This document shows, piece after piece, positions 33,779 to 42,964 of a stretch of 64,000 nt of DNA (the first letter of the stretch is position 1; every line of letters begins with the position of its first letter). The translations under genes and the position numbers were made by a program. The stretch lies in NCBI GenBank assembly GCA_029339505.1, contig JAQISU010000071.1, positions 1,488,001 to 1,552,000 of the forward strand, in the 5' to 3' direction. Below the pieces are notes generated by a model. That model worked only from the letters and a program-made list of their open reading frames with translations, was not told the origin of the DNA and ran no database searches. The DNA is from Unio delphinus (taxonomy: Eukaryota; Mollusca; Bivalvia; Unionida; Unionidae).

Positions 33779-34240
33779 ATGATCATACACTATCACCGTT
33801 ATAAACCTGTCATGGTCAGAGCAATAAACTCGCGATTACCCGTTTATATAACGATTTATGGAGATGGTCCTGGTGATGTTATTTAAGGGTTATTTGCAAG
33901 GATAGCTCCGAAAATAGCACCAATCGCAAAACAATTATCGATGAAAACTATTAATGTTATCAGTGAAAAAGCTCCTGGTGCTATTGGTAATATTGCCAGT
34001 AAGGCGCTTTCTGCAGCCAAAAAAAGACTAACACGATTATTACGACGAAATCCACAGCCAGTAAAATTGCCATCCACGGAAATTATGCCTGTAAATGTCA
34101 GTAAAATAATAAACCAAGTCGCAGATCAAAAACTAGCAGCGCTGATGAAACAAGAATCTGAACAATTGCAAAGAAATATTACCGCAAACGTAGTCGCAAA
34201 AAGCGGTTTGAGATCGAGATTTAGATCGAGGAATATATAA
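33779..34240 (+). pseudogene. Amphipathic minor capsid protein (relic P4)
   Basis: From the ATG at 33779 the protein aligns with the P5 copy end to end (MIIHYHRYKPV, YGDGPGDVI, then APKIAPIAKQLSMKTINVI). One in-frame TAA near 33883 breaks it; 99 codons are open after that. The Lys/Arg-rich middle and the PSTEIMPVNVSKIIN block are preserved. Confidence 0.7.
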
Positions 34241-34244
34241 TATA

Positions 34245-34426
34245 ATGTTTAAATCTTCACCTGATTCAACATTTGATATAGACGCAACGGTGCTCAAGGA
34301 TGAATCAGTACGTGATTATCAGTTTTATTCCTATAACGCAATACAAACGAAAGAAGGAATGAGAACTAAACTTCAAGTTCAAGATACAAGTAAATGCATT
34401 CTACCGGCTTAAGCATTTATTGAAGT
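34245..34426 (+). pseudogene. Major capsid protein N-terminus (relic P4), cut by P5
   Basis: Begins MFKSSPDSTFDIDATVLKD and runs to KLQVQDTSKCILPA, then a TAA and AFIEV, matching the P5 capsid start. It ends abruptly at the AGCAGCAG terminus of P5 at 34427, so P5 inserted into this capsid gene. Confidence 0.75.
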
Positions 34427-34900
34427 AGCAGCAGAAAGGGTGAGCCGGACATCAATTAGGGAAATTGAAACTATTTTTAAAGCAAAACACAATTTTACTG
34501 TCAACGGCAAATAGACCCTTCCTACGAAATCTCATGTTTTAACCAAAAAAAAATAGTCTCCATTTGCCAAACAGAGACTTAGTCATTTTTGTCAGAGAGG
34601 GTGAGCCGGACATCAATTAGAGAAATTTAAACCATTTTTAAAACAAAACACAATTTTACTGTCAACAACAAATAGACCCTTCCTACGATTTTTCATGTTT
34701 TAACCCAAAAAAAAAATAAAGTCTCCATTTGCCAAACAGAGACTTATTCATTTTTGTCAGAGAGGGTGAGCCGGACAAAAATCACTTTTAACCGTCAAAA
34801 CAGCAAATAGAGCCTTCCTACGAATTTTCAAGTTTTAACCCCAAAAAAAAAATAAAGTCTCCATTTGCCAAACAGAGACTTAGTCATTTTTGTCTGAAAA
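34427..34900. repeat. Three tandem ~160-bp terminal units of P5, each starting with a terminus-like sequence
   Basis: Units at 34432-34592, 34593-34757 and 34758-34900. Each begins CAGARAGGGTGAGCCGGAC and ends GCCAAACAGAGACTTAGTCA plus TTTTTGT, with an A-run in the middle. Unit starts equal the element end, so the end is present three times. Confidence 0.85.
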
Positions 34901-34944
34901 CATGTTCTTGCAGGGGTCTTCAAAATGAGTAAAAACTCTTCAAC

Positions 34945-34986
34945 CGAATATTTTATCAAGTCCGATACGATATCGTGTCCGAGGGT
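34945..34986 (-). pseudogene. Last codons of a packaging ATPase (P5)
   Basis: The minus-strand reading gives GPRTRYRIGLD, the C-terminal signature of the P2 ATPase (DPRTRYRIGLD). It is joined directly to the end of the penton-like gene, marking a deletion of about 9 kb relative to P2. Confidence 0.65.
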
Positions 34987-34987
34987 C

Positions 34988-35824
34988 TTAGGACTTCACA
35001 AACAGACTAATTTGTAAAACTTCGTCTTGTAAATCAATCAGATTATTAGACTGGTCAGTGATTTTGAAATTGATTCTCGTTAATGAATTATTATGACATC
35101 GCATATAGACTGGATTCACCGGAGACTCAATAATTAGAAATCCTGGAGGAGCTGTTGGTGCAAATGAATACAGAATATATCCTTGCTGAGCTTGATTTGA
35201 TCGTTTGAGATTTATTTGATAGCTTCCTTCGATAACATCACATACTAAATTGATCGCTATCACCGATGAAATATTCACATTTTGAGGAGCAATATGCCTG
35301 CCGCCACCGTCTGGGTCATTATTATGTGTCAGGATAGTTGTTTTTGGTTTTGTTGTTTTTTTCCACGTATCATGAATTATTCTAAAACCAACATCGATGG
35401 TGTCACTGAGAAGTTTTTTTAGTTCTGGTACGTTATATCCTGGTAGTTTGAATGCTGGAATATCTTCAATGCGGATTTTATAGATCAGTGCAAATCTTGA
35501 TCTCGATAGGGGATTATTATCATCTAATATATCCTGAATAATTTGTGAATGAAATGTTTCCATATCGTCGATAATTTTATTGCATGTTTCTTCAACGCTG
35601 ATAAATTCATCTCGGGTGAGAGAGCCGGATTTAAGAGATATTAACAACAGTGATAAATCATTACTCATTGCTGTGAAGTTTTCAATGATATTAGGTTCGT
35701 TAACAAATAAATAGCTCCCTCCTGTCACACCCCCCGCCTCCCTGTTGGTAAGGAATCGGCTATCCAAAAAATTATGTGTGACGCAATCGCTATAGCTTTT
35801 TACTGGATTATCAGATTTTATCAT
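34988..35824 (-). CDS. Penton-like minor capsid protein (P5)
   Basis: 278 codons, open. N-terminal region unlike P2; the middle shows KIRIEDIPAFKLPGYNVP, and the C-terminal beta domain ISSVIAINLVCDVIEGSY ... LTRINFKITDQ ... LQDEVLQISL. Similarity to P2 is strongest over this last domain, as expected for the capsid-facing jelly-roll. Last gene of the structural cluster. The penton assignment is inferred from domain type and synteny. Confidence 0.58.
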   Translation of the reverse strand: MIKSDNPVKSYSDCVTHNFLDSRFLTNREAGGVTGGSYLFVNEPNIIENFTAMSNDLSLLLISLKSGSLTRDEFISVEETCNKIIDDMETFHSQIIQDILDDNNPLSRSRFALIYKIRIEDIPAFKLPGYNVPELKKLLSDTIDVGFRIIHDTWKKTTKPKTTILTHNNDPDGGGRHIAPQNVNISSVIAINLVCDVIEGSYQINLKRSNQAQQGYILYSFAPTAPPGFLIIESPVNPVYMRCHNNSLTRINFKITDQSNNLIDLQDEVLQISLFVKS

Positions 35825-35837
35825 GTCTGTGATATAA

Positions 35838-36362
35838 TCATTTTTTTGGGGGTTCTGGTAAATTAACGGTTCCCTCCCCCACGGGTGGTAATTCAGGCCA
35901 TCCTAGTACGGTCCTTATTGAGCTTTGATAGATATCTACGACGTATCCTTCTGTGCTTATTTCAATGGCATATGACAGTGTTGGCTCATGAACTGTTATA
36001 GCTATTTTTGATTCTGCTCCAGTAATCGATTTTATTCTACGTTGCAATTCAGCATTGATTTGTTCAATTTGATATGATCCGGTTGGTATCGAAACAACGT
36101 TCCAGTCTGGGGTACCGTCGTCTTTATTCTTATACGAGAACACCAGTGAATTATTGGGTTGTTGACCACCAAATGATTTTGATCTGATATTAGGCCAACT
36201 GTGATACACTCGTAATTTTGCTAACGCGATTTCCTTCACGGGGACTGGGATAGGGAAATTCACACTGAATTCTGGATTCGTTGATGTTATTGAGATCATG
36301 CTTGTTTGTACTGGGTTTGTGTTCTCCACTATTCGTTGAAGTAATTCCATCTGTGTTGTCAT
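35838..36362 (-). CDS. 174-aa putative minor capsid protein (P5 only)
   Basis: Open frame. The sequence contains a beta-rich N-terminus (PEFSVNFPIPVPVKEIALAK), a W near a SWPNIRSKSF segment, and VSIPTGSYQIEQINAEL followed by TVLGWPELPP. The pattern of an 'IP-G-Y-IE-IN' loop plus a final LGW/LGF is common in Polinton and related virion proteins of unknown structure. Its start overlaps the end of the membrane-hairpin ORF. P2 lacks it; a broken penton paralogue sits there instead. Confidence 0.5.
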   Translation of the reverse strand: MTTQMELLQRIVENTNPVQTSMISITSTNPEFSVNFPIPVPVKEIALAKLRVYHSWPNIRSKSFGGQQPNNSLVFSYKNKDDGTPDWNVVSIPTGSYQIEQINAELQRRIKSITGAESKIAITVHEPTLSYAIEISTEGYVVDIYQSSIRTVLGWPELPPVGEGTVNLPEPPKK

Positions 36363-36823
36363 TATACTGCTGTTGTCGCTCTAATTTTGACACCGCAGAA
36401 TCATAAATACTGACCATTGCTGAGAACTCAGTCTCTGATATAATTGTATCATCGAGTGATGACGATATCATTGAGGAAATTTGCGAGTATGCAGTGGACA
36501 CAACATGAAATTGAATTATGTAGTCTTGTAGTTTGCATTGGCTGCATGATGATATTTTTTTTGTTATAATTGAAATTATTCCCGCAATTGTTGTTGACGC
36601 AGAAATGCAAATTGGAACAGCTATCGGGGCCATCATTGTCACTGAAGACAGTATAATACCAGCTCCGGTGATTACACCACTCACAGCATACACAGTAACA
36701 TCAATTGCGGTAATTCTTCGTTGGTATTTTTTTTATTTTTATTTGATACTCCTCAGTGAGGGTTTTGAGTCTATTTTGAAATTCTCTGACCTGATCATAA
36801 CGATATTGCGATGATGAAATCAT
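36190..36823 (-). pseudogene. Membrane-hairpin virion protein (P5)
   Basis: From the ATG at 36823 (MISSSQYRYDQVREFQ) a frameshift in a T-run near 36730 leads to the open part at 36693. Two hydrophobic segments (SGVITGAGIILSSVTMMAPI and VPICISASTTIAGIISII) are followed by a CSQC pair and a Ser-rich tail. The final 60 codons overlap the next gene in another frame and may not be used. Same design as 12483-12915 in P2. Confidence 0.55.
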
Positions 36824-36860
36824 TTTATTTTTAAATCGTTCACGATTTCAATTGAAACCG

Positions 36861-37711
36861 TTATTTACTTAAATCCGCTACGAATTCCACATACCACGTT
36901 GTTGAAACCCTAACCAAATTTTTATCAGTAGATGTTATAGTGAACTTTTCAGTTGTATCCTTGTCGATGATCGTTGATATCGTATTATTGACCCCAGATG
37001 AACTCGACGATGAAATATTAAATTGACTCGTTGTCACTAGTGTTAATCGATAAATACCCTTAAAGGTTGCAGTGATATCTAATTTGTTGTTTGTAGGTGT
37101 CCACGCAAATGATCCGTGTTGGATCGTGTATACTACGTTGTTGGTTTTCTCATGAGGAATTTTTGTTTTTTCAATGATTGTTATCATCCTCGAAAAATCA
37201 TTTTTGATGGCTTCGATGAAGTTTTTCGTCTCATCGATGGATTTTTTAATATCAGGGAGTTTTATTTCAATTTTATCCAACGGGGTTCCAATAAATTTAT
37301 TCACGATATTTCTTCGAAAATTTGAAAACTGTTTTCCGTGTTCTTCAGTTTTAGATTGAAGTGTTGCTAGGTCCAACACAGAATTTTTTAACTCATCGTT
37401 GAGAGTTTTTAATCTATCTGTAATCGTCGAAAAAAGTACACCCGGTATGAGTTTACCCTGATCGGAAAATAACGCGATAGTATCCTCGATTGCGTTTCGT
37501 TGTTTAACTAAAATATCATCCAACGACACATTACTAGTTTTCAATTTACCCTGACGATCTTGAAATACAACTATTTCATTAGGTTCAACACTTGTTAAGT
37601 TCAACGTTTCAGCTATTTCATCTTCGATTATTTTTTTATATCACCGGTTGCAGACATTTTTGCAGTGCCATCGGGTTTGGGTTTCAAAGATCTCCCCCAA
37701 ATATCAATCAT
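36861..37711 (-). pseudogene. Fibre-like protein (P5)
   Basis: Start MIDIWGRSLKPK at 37711; a one-base shift in an A-run near 37635 separates it from the 247-codon open frame that begins at 37604. That frame has VEPNEIVVFQDRQGKLKTSN, a coiled shaft region of about 90 residues, and the beta-rich head with HGSFAWTP, FKGIYRLTLVT and NISSSSSSGVNN. The head is nearly identical to the P2 copy, whereas the shaft differs, as seen for fibre genes. Function is inferred. Confidence 0.62.
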
Positions 37712-37717
37712 GATATT

Positions 37718-38194
37718 TTATACATCTCTCTCTAAAAAGCGATTACTAGAGTATTCATTTACGACAATGTGTGGTGGTTTTCTAGATGCTGAAATAGCGT
37801 CAAGGACATTTAATACTTCACTGCCGCATATTGGTGGATCATTCATTTGTTGTGTTGGTAGCGTAGAATACCAAGTCTTCATTGGAAAAATTTTTATGTA
37901 ACGCATAAACTCTTTTGGCGGTGCTAATCCATATGAATCAAAATAGACGATTGCACGTGGGTCAATAGCGTATGCAACCCAGTGAGTTCCGGGTCCGGTG
38001 CTGTTATCTAAATTAATAATACCGGTTTCAACATCATTGGGTTGTGCCGGTAATTGATCTTTCATAAAGACATCTCTGAAATTTTTAATCGCTAGTTTTT
38101 TAGCAGCATCAATTAAATCAAAACTGGACATTGGAACCAAAGATTCCTCAACTAGTAAACCGGTTCTAGTCTTAGACCCTTTTCGCAGTACCAT
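37718..38194 (-). CDS. Adenain-type cysteine protease (P5)
   Basis: 158 codons, open; comparison with P2 favours an initiation near the MSSFDL segment or slightly upstream. Catalytic His in GTHWVAYAI, acidic residue in VYFDSYGLAPP, Cys in PPICGSEVLNVLDAI. All active-site positions are intact, so this is the best preserved enzyme of the element. It would cleave the pX-like and capsid precursors. Its 5' end overlaps the upstream pX-like gene by 43 bp. Confidence 0.87.
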   Translation of the reverse strand: MVLRKGSKTRTGLLVEESLVPMSSFDLIDAAKKLAIKNFRDVFMKDQLPAQPNDVETGIINLDNSTGPGTHWVAYAIDPRAIVYFDSYGLAPPKEFMRYIKIFPMKTWYSTLPTQQMNDPPICGSEVLNVLDAISASRKPPHIVVNEYSSNRFLERDV

Positions 38195-38634
38195 GAATAC
38201 GGGGTTCCTGGTAGTCTTAGACCCTTTCCCTTTTTTTTATACCCTCGTCCCTTCTTCGGTTCATATGATTCAGTAATGCCTTGTATCGTTTTTGCTCCCA
38301 AGCCTCCAGCTGCCCCCAATGCGACAGCTTTTGCAACTGCTGGTGCAGCCGCTTTAATTAATCCTGGTAACGCAGCAAATAACGGGAATATACCGCCTGT
38401 TATAATCATATTTTTGATAGCATCCGCAGAAATAGTAATCTGAACACCTTTTTTTGCTACAAGTGCATCATTGAAATGTTTCACTTGACGAGTTGTCAGT
38501 GATAATTTATTAGCCCCGCCAGTCATTTGATTGGGTTTCAGCGTGATAGTGGTTCCACATTTTTTAGCTGATTCCGATTGCAATTTTTTGATTTGACCAG
38601 GAGTTAACGCAACACTAATATTACTATATGACAT
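38152..38634 (-). CDS. Membrane-active minor capsid protein, pX/pVI-like (P5)
   Basis: 160 codons, open. Two repeats of an 'LTxxQ...K...AKK.G..I.L' type (LTPGQIKKLQ and LTTRQVKHFNDALVAKKG), then GGIFPLFAALPGLIKAAAP, an Ala/Gly-rich hydrophobic segment, and a basic GRGYKKKGKGLRLPG tail. This plan is widespread in Polintons beside the protease and recalls adenovirus core or lytic peptides. The Gly-Gly before the hydrophobic part could be a protease site; that is inference. Confidence 0.68.
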   Translation of the reverse strand: MSYSNISVALTPGQIKKLQSESAKKCGTTITLKPNQMTGGANKLSLTTRQVKHFNDALVAKKGVQITISADAIKNMIITGGIFPLFAALPGLIKAAAPAVAKAVALGAAGGLGAKTIQGITESYEPKKGRGYKKKGKGLRLPGTPYSWYCEKGLRLEPVY

Positions 38635-38674
38635 TATACATAATAGATTGATTCTAAATCGTTTACAATTTCAA

Positions 38675-40088
38675 TCATAGATTTTCCACTGGTGCATCAA
38701 TGATTCTTATTCTTCCACCAACACCTTCAAGTAGCATTGATTTATCACTGAGAATGACAGCAACTGCTCTATAATTAGCAATACCACCAGGACGGGTTAC
38801 ACGAGCTCTGAAGTGTATATCAACGACAGATTGTCTTGTTAAATCAAGATGTTCCAGTGAAAAGTAATAAATCGGATAGAGGCTTTTAAAATCAAGTTCT
38901 GATATTTGCAAACCAGTATCCACATTTTGATCACGTGACATATATGACAACAGGTTATGATAGACACGTGCAATATGGTTGTGATTGTAATCAAGTTGTA
39001 TATCCTCGGATGGTTCCTGTTGGCCGTCTATTCTCTGCGAGACTTCTCTAACACCTAACTGATCAAATATCATATGATTACGTTCTTGATTACCAACTCG
39101 CGCATTATTCTGTAACGCTACAAATATATGACGTGGAGCTGAAACACCTTGTTTTGATGACAGATGCCATGTGAATGTATCATCAACATTATCCTGTTTA
39201 ATATCCGTAGTCACTGATAACCAACTCAACAACGACTTTCCTCCTTGGTCCATAAATGATAGTAGTCGCTGTTCTTCTGTGATTGATGGAGTTAATACTG
39301 GTATCCATAGTGCTAGTTTTGTTAAAATGACTTTACCATCAGCAACACCAACATCACGCCAGATTGCATCATTATCAGTACCCTTTCGTACTAACGCTAC
39401 TGTATGCTTTGCTCCATAGATAACTTTTCGGACGTTTCTACAGAATCCAAAAATATGATGCAGTGGAATCGCACATGAAAATTGTCGACGCTGTCCTTGT
39501 AATGTTGCTACACGTGTTGCAAATCCTAGGTTGTAATTAGTAATATTATTTATGACATCAAAATCACCAGCTGGTCTTACATATCCGGCTGGTGCTGGAT
39601 TAACTGAAAAAGCATGTGTTGCCTTGACTCTAGAATACTGGACGTGTTCAGGGTGATCAGTAATATCCTTAGAAAACATCATAGATGGACCAGCTGATCT
39701 TGTATAATCATCAGAATATCTCGCTAACCCTATGATTGTTGTGGCCACATCAACTGCACGGTCAATGGATTCAATTTCCTTTCCATCAATGAGATATCTT
39801 GCACTTTCAAATAGCGCCATGATCCCATTATTAACAAAACCAACTTTGATAGTTGGGTTATTGTCGTATGGGGTATTAGCTGCAACATCTGTTACAAGTT
39901 CTCCTTCGATTTCGATAAACGCTTCACAAGGCAAAAAGTATTTACTGGTATCATGAACTTGAAGTTCAATTCGCGATCGGAGATCTGATTGTGTTATTTT
40001 AAGAATAAAATTGAAAATCGCGTACAGAATCATTCTTGAGCACTGGGGCATCCATATCAAATGCTGGATCAGGTGACCTTTTGAACAT
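38675..40088 (-). pseudogene. Major capsid protein, double-jelly-roll type (P5)
   Basis: Nearly intact: 450 codons of conserved sequence are open. The start by comparison is MFKRSPDPAFDMDAP at 40088; a small indel near 40020 puts these 28 codons out of frame, so the longest ORF begins in the wrong frame. Key blocks: FLPCEAFIEIEGELV, GIMALFESARYLIDG, DVATTIIGLARYSDDY, IPLHHIFGFC, SFMDQGGKSLLSW, ISELDFKSLYPIYYF and KSMLLEGVGGRIRIID. Length and neighbours fit the hexon-like protein. The single lesion suggests a fairly young insertion. Confidence 0.8.
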
Positions 40089-40151
40089 TTTATTCTATTT
40101 ATCAGAGTCTAAATCGTGAAATCGAAAACGATTTTCATCGTAAAAGATTTT

Positions 40152-40592
40152 TCATCGTCGTGTTTTTTTAAAGCCACTTCCCGCTATTATGTTTGCTATC
40201 ATGTTATCTTGGTCACTCGGAGCCACCAGCGATGCTAATTTTTCATCTACTGCGTTATTTATTATTTTACTAACACTTGCAGGCATTTCCGCTGTAGATG
40301 GCAATGGTACCTGTTTCTTTTTTCGTCTAACTAGCGCTGTTAATTTATTCTTCGCAGCTGAAAACGCTTTTCCGGCAAGATCTCCAACAGTACTAATACC
40401 CTTATCACGAATAACATCAATGGCTTTCATTCCTAGTTGTTTAGCTAACGGCATCACTTTTGGGGCCATTCTTGAAAATAACCTTGCAATGGTATCACCG
40501 AAACCATCTCCGTAATATGCTCTATAAACCAGAAAACGTGAATGAACTACATAGACACTGGCTGGTTTATCATGATTGTAGTGTATGATCAT
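40152..40592 (-). CDS. Amphipathic minor capsid protein (P5)
   Basis: 146 codons, open. MIIHYNHDKPASVYVV start, GDGFGDTIARLF linker, amphipathic helix (APKVMPLAKQLGMKAIDVI), a Lys/Arg patch and a PSTAEMPASVSKIIN block. Equivalent to 16310-16717 and 33779-34240. It lies directly upstream of the capsid gene in the transcript order. Confidence 0.62.
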   Translation of the reverse strand: MIIHYNHDKPASVYVVHSRFLVYRAYYGDGFGDTIARLFSRMAPKVMPLAKQLGMKAIDVIRDKGISTVGDLAGKAFSAAKNKLTALVRRKKKQVPLPSTAEMPASVSKIINNAVDEKLASLVAPSDQDNMIANIIAGSGFKKTRR

Positions 40593-40654
40593 GATTTGAA
40601 ATTGCTAGCAATTTTTCAATTGTAAAACAATTTTTCAATTAATCACTAGTGATT

Positions 40655-41491
40655 TCAGTCACTATGATACCCATATTCCACTAAATCGCTAATGAAACCA
40701 AGATATGTTTTGATATCCATGATACCACCTTGAAATAACCGTCTACAGATATCAGCTGCTTCATTAATTATTTCCGGTGAATTATTTCCAGCTCGAAACC
40801 CTCCGATGAGGACATCTAATCGTGATATATCATTGATAACACTATCAGGACATACCCTACTTGGGGTCCCTAATCCCTTTCCGCTATAACCAGTTGCTTC
40901 ATCATCATCAAGTTCTTCTTGTTTTGTTTGGCGTTGTAAATGATAATCAAAATTTCTCTTAAATTCTCGGTATTTCGTCTTCCGTCTATCTATACTCCCG
41001 GTATTTATTTCATACACTATATCAGCCCATTCATTATGTGACATTCTATAATGCGTATAATTGTCCGTGAAAAAATTCTCTTGTGAATCATAGCTGTTAG
41101 CAGCAAATTCACTTAAATTGCCCTCCTTCTCATTGAGAATTAGTTGTTTAGCTTCATCGGTAAATAGTTCCGATAATTTCCTTGATTTAGGTAGTCTACT
41201 TGATATATCCTGAGTTAGTGTTTTTAGTGATTTTTTTGTTTGTTTAGTCTCTTTTGCTATTTTTTCTAAAACAGGGAGAAAGGTCTTTCCTTGTTCAGAG
41301 ATTGTTGACACTACCTCCTTCGTTGCTGTGGTTAATGGTTTAAACAATTCTTCAGACCCCTCAGCAAAATCAGTCTGAAGACTCTGTCTAGCTTGCAGTT
41401 TATTCCTTACAGAGTCGCGAATTGGTATAAATCTCTTAATTGCACCTAGTCGTTCACGAGCCAATCGGGTCATTAATGCTTCATTGACCAT
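40655..41491 (-). CDS. Coiled-coil virion protein (P5)
   Basis: 278 codons, open. The N-terminal block RLARERLGAIKRFIPIRDSV and the C-terminal block DVLIGGFRAGNNSPEIINEA with FQGGIMDIKTY are shared with P2; the middle is charged and coiled but diverged. First gene of the structural cluster. In P2 the TIR starts just upstream; here a noncoding hairpin array begins instead. Confidence 0.63.
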   Translation of the reverse strand: MVNEALMTRLARERLGAIKRFIPIRDSVRNKLQARQSLQTDFAEGSEELFKPLTTATKEVVSTISEQGKTFLPVLEKIAKETKQTKKSLKTLTQDISSRLPKSRKLSELFTDEAKQLILNEKEGNLSEFAANSYDSQENFFTDNYTHYRMSHNEWADIVYEINTGSIDRRKTKYREFKRNFDYHLQRQTKQEELDDDEATGYSGKGLGTPSRVCPDSVINDISRLDVLIGGFRAGNNSPEIINEAADICRRLFQGGIMDIKTYLGFISDLVEYGYHSD

Positions 41492-41610
41492 TATTAAAAA
41501 TCGTAGATTTCAATTGTAAAACAATTTTTCAATTGCAAAACAATTTTTCAATCTGACCTAACACCACCGTGGAAGTGTTATTTTGACATTTTAAGGGCGT
41601 TATCATCGAT

Positions 41611-41660
41611 GTTGAAAGTGTGGAAATTCTTATAAAAATAAATAATTCCACACTTTCAAC
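41611..41660. other. Hairpin 1 of the array, 15-bp perfect stem
   Basis: GTTGAAAGTGTGGAA (41611-41625) pairs with TTCCACACTTTCAAC (41646-41660) around an AT-rich loop containing TATAAAAATAAAT. Confidence 0.85.
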
Positions 41661-41737
41661 ATTTTTTGACATGTTGGATGATTTTTAACACCATCGTGGA
41701 AGTGTTATTTCATCCTATAGCAGCTTCTATCATCGAT

Positions 41738-41789
41738 GGCGAAAGTCACATAATTGCTATAAAAAATAAATAATTATGTGACTTTCGCC
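41738..41789. other. Hairpin 2 of the array, 18-bp perfect stem
   Basis: GGCGAAAGTCACATAATT (41738-41755) pairs with AATTATGTGACTTTCGCC (41772-41789). The 16-base loop is GCTATAAAAAATAAAT. The stem sequence differs from hairpin 1 on both arms together. Confidence 0.88.
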
Positions 41790-42307
41790 ACTTTTCCGTT
41801 GATCAATCTGACATATCATATCGAGAGATCCATCCATTAACGGTCTATCGATTTTTTATTCAGTATGAAATATTTTTTATTCAGTATGAAATATTTTTTT
41901 ATTCACTGATCTTGCCTGTTTTTCACTGATTTTTTGACAGTTTTGGTGGGTTTTTTTGTATCATTTTTGTGTCATTTTGATGGTTTTCAGTTGAAAATCT
42001 CTGAGATTTTACGGTCAAGTAGTCGATTTTGCATTGAAATTCTCGTAGAGAAAAGCTGTTAGAACTCATTTTTGATGATTTTTAACCATTTTCATCAATT
42101 TTTGTCTGTTTTCATCAATTTTTGGTCATTTTTCACTGATTTTTATCAAAAAACCTCGTAGGGTAAAGTAGTCGATTTTGCACGTGATTTTCCGTAGAGA
42201 AAAGCTGTTAGGATTCATTTTCATAATTTTATTCAGTGTGTGGTGATATATTTTTTAACACCACCGTGGAAGTGTTATTTTAACTTATAACAGCTTCTAC
42301 CATCGAT

Positions 42308-42358
42308 GGCGCAAGTGTGGAAATTATATAAAAAAATAATTAATACCACACTTGCGCC
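42308..42358. other. Hairpin 3 of the array, 13-bp perfect stem
   Basis: GGCGCAAGTGTGG (42308-42320) pairs with CCACACTTGCGCC (42346-42358). The loop contains TATATAAAAAAATAAT. Confidence 0.85.
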
Positions 42359-42448
42359 CCTTTTTTTTCATTAATGACATGTCGGATGATTTTTAACACC
42401 ACCGTTGACGTGTTATTTTGATGTTTTAACGGCTCTATCATGTTTGAA

Positions 42449-42492
42449 GGAAGTGTCCAAATTGTTATAAAAATAATAATTCTGACACTTCC
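42449..42492. other. Hairpin 4 of the array, imperfect stem
   Basis: GGAAGTGTC (42449-42457) pairs with GACACTTCC (42484-42492); an inner AATT/AATT adds pairing past a small mismatch. The loop contains GTTATAAAAATAAT. Confidence 0.75.
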
Positions 42493-42964
42493 CTCATTCT
42501 ATTTTAATCAATCTGACATATCATTCATTAACGGTCTATCGATTTTTTATTCAGTATGAAATATTTTTTATTCAGTATGAAATATTTTCACTGATTTTTG
42601 TGCCATTTTGGTGTTTTTTTGTGTCATTTTGGTGGTTTTTTGTGCCATTTTGGTGGTTTTTTGTGTCATTTTGGTGGTTTTCAGTCGGGTCAAGTAGTAT
42701 ATTCTGCATGAGATTTTCCGTAGAGAAAAGCTGTTAGGATTGATTTTCAATGATTTTTAGCCATTTTTCATCAATTTTTGTCTGTTTTCAGTGATATTTG
42801 GTCATTTTTCACTGATTTTTATCAAAAAACCTCGTAGGGTCAAGTAGTCGATTTTGCACGTGATTTTCCGTAGAGAAAAGCTGTTACGATTCATTAAGTG
42901 CTAAAAAAATGAAAATCTCTTTGAGGGTCGATTTCAATCAAAAAATGACAAAATCTCCTTGAGG

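Larger units (their letters stand above)
34427..41491. mobile_element. Polinton-like element P5, left end and structural gene block
   Basis: The left terminus AGCAGCAGAAAGGGTGAGCC is at 34427. Inward lie stepped terminal repeats, the last codons of an ATPase, and then eight minus-strand structural genes in the P2 order. The early genes expected between ATPase and penton-like gene are missing here; related ones lie inverted at 42965-45540. The right terminus was not identified, so the true end is open. Confidence 0.7.
41540..42960. other. Noncoding hairpin and repeat array
   Basis: No gene. It is built of two ~690-bp tandem units (about 41555-42250 and 42250-42960). Each unit has two 'AACACCACCGTGGAAGTGTT plus large hairpin' modules, a TTAACGGTCTATCGATTTTT block with repeated TTATTCAGTATGAAATATTT, and two copies of a GGTCAAGTAGTCGATTTTGC ... 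GAGAAAAGCTGTTAGGATT block. The last block also occurs in P2 at 10810-11005. A 21-bp minisatellite (GTGYCATTTTGGTGGTTTTTT) lies at 42593-42680. Confidence 0.7.
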
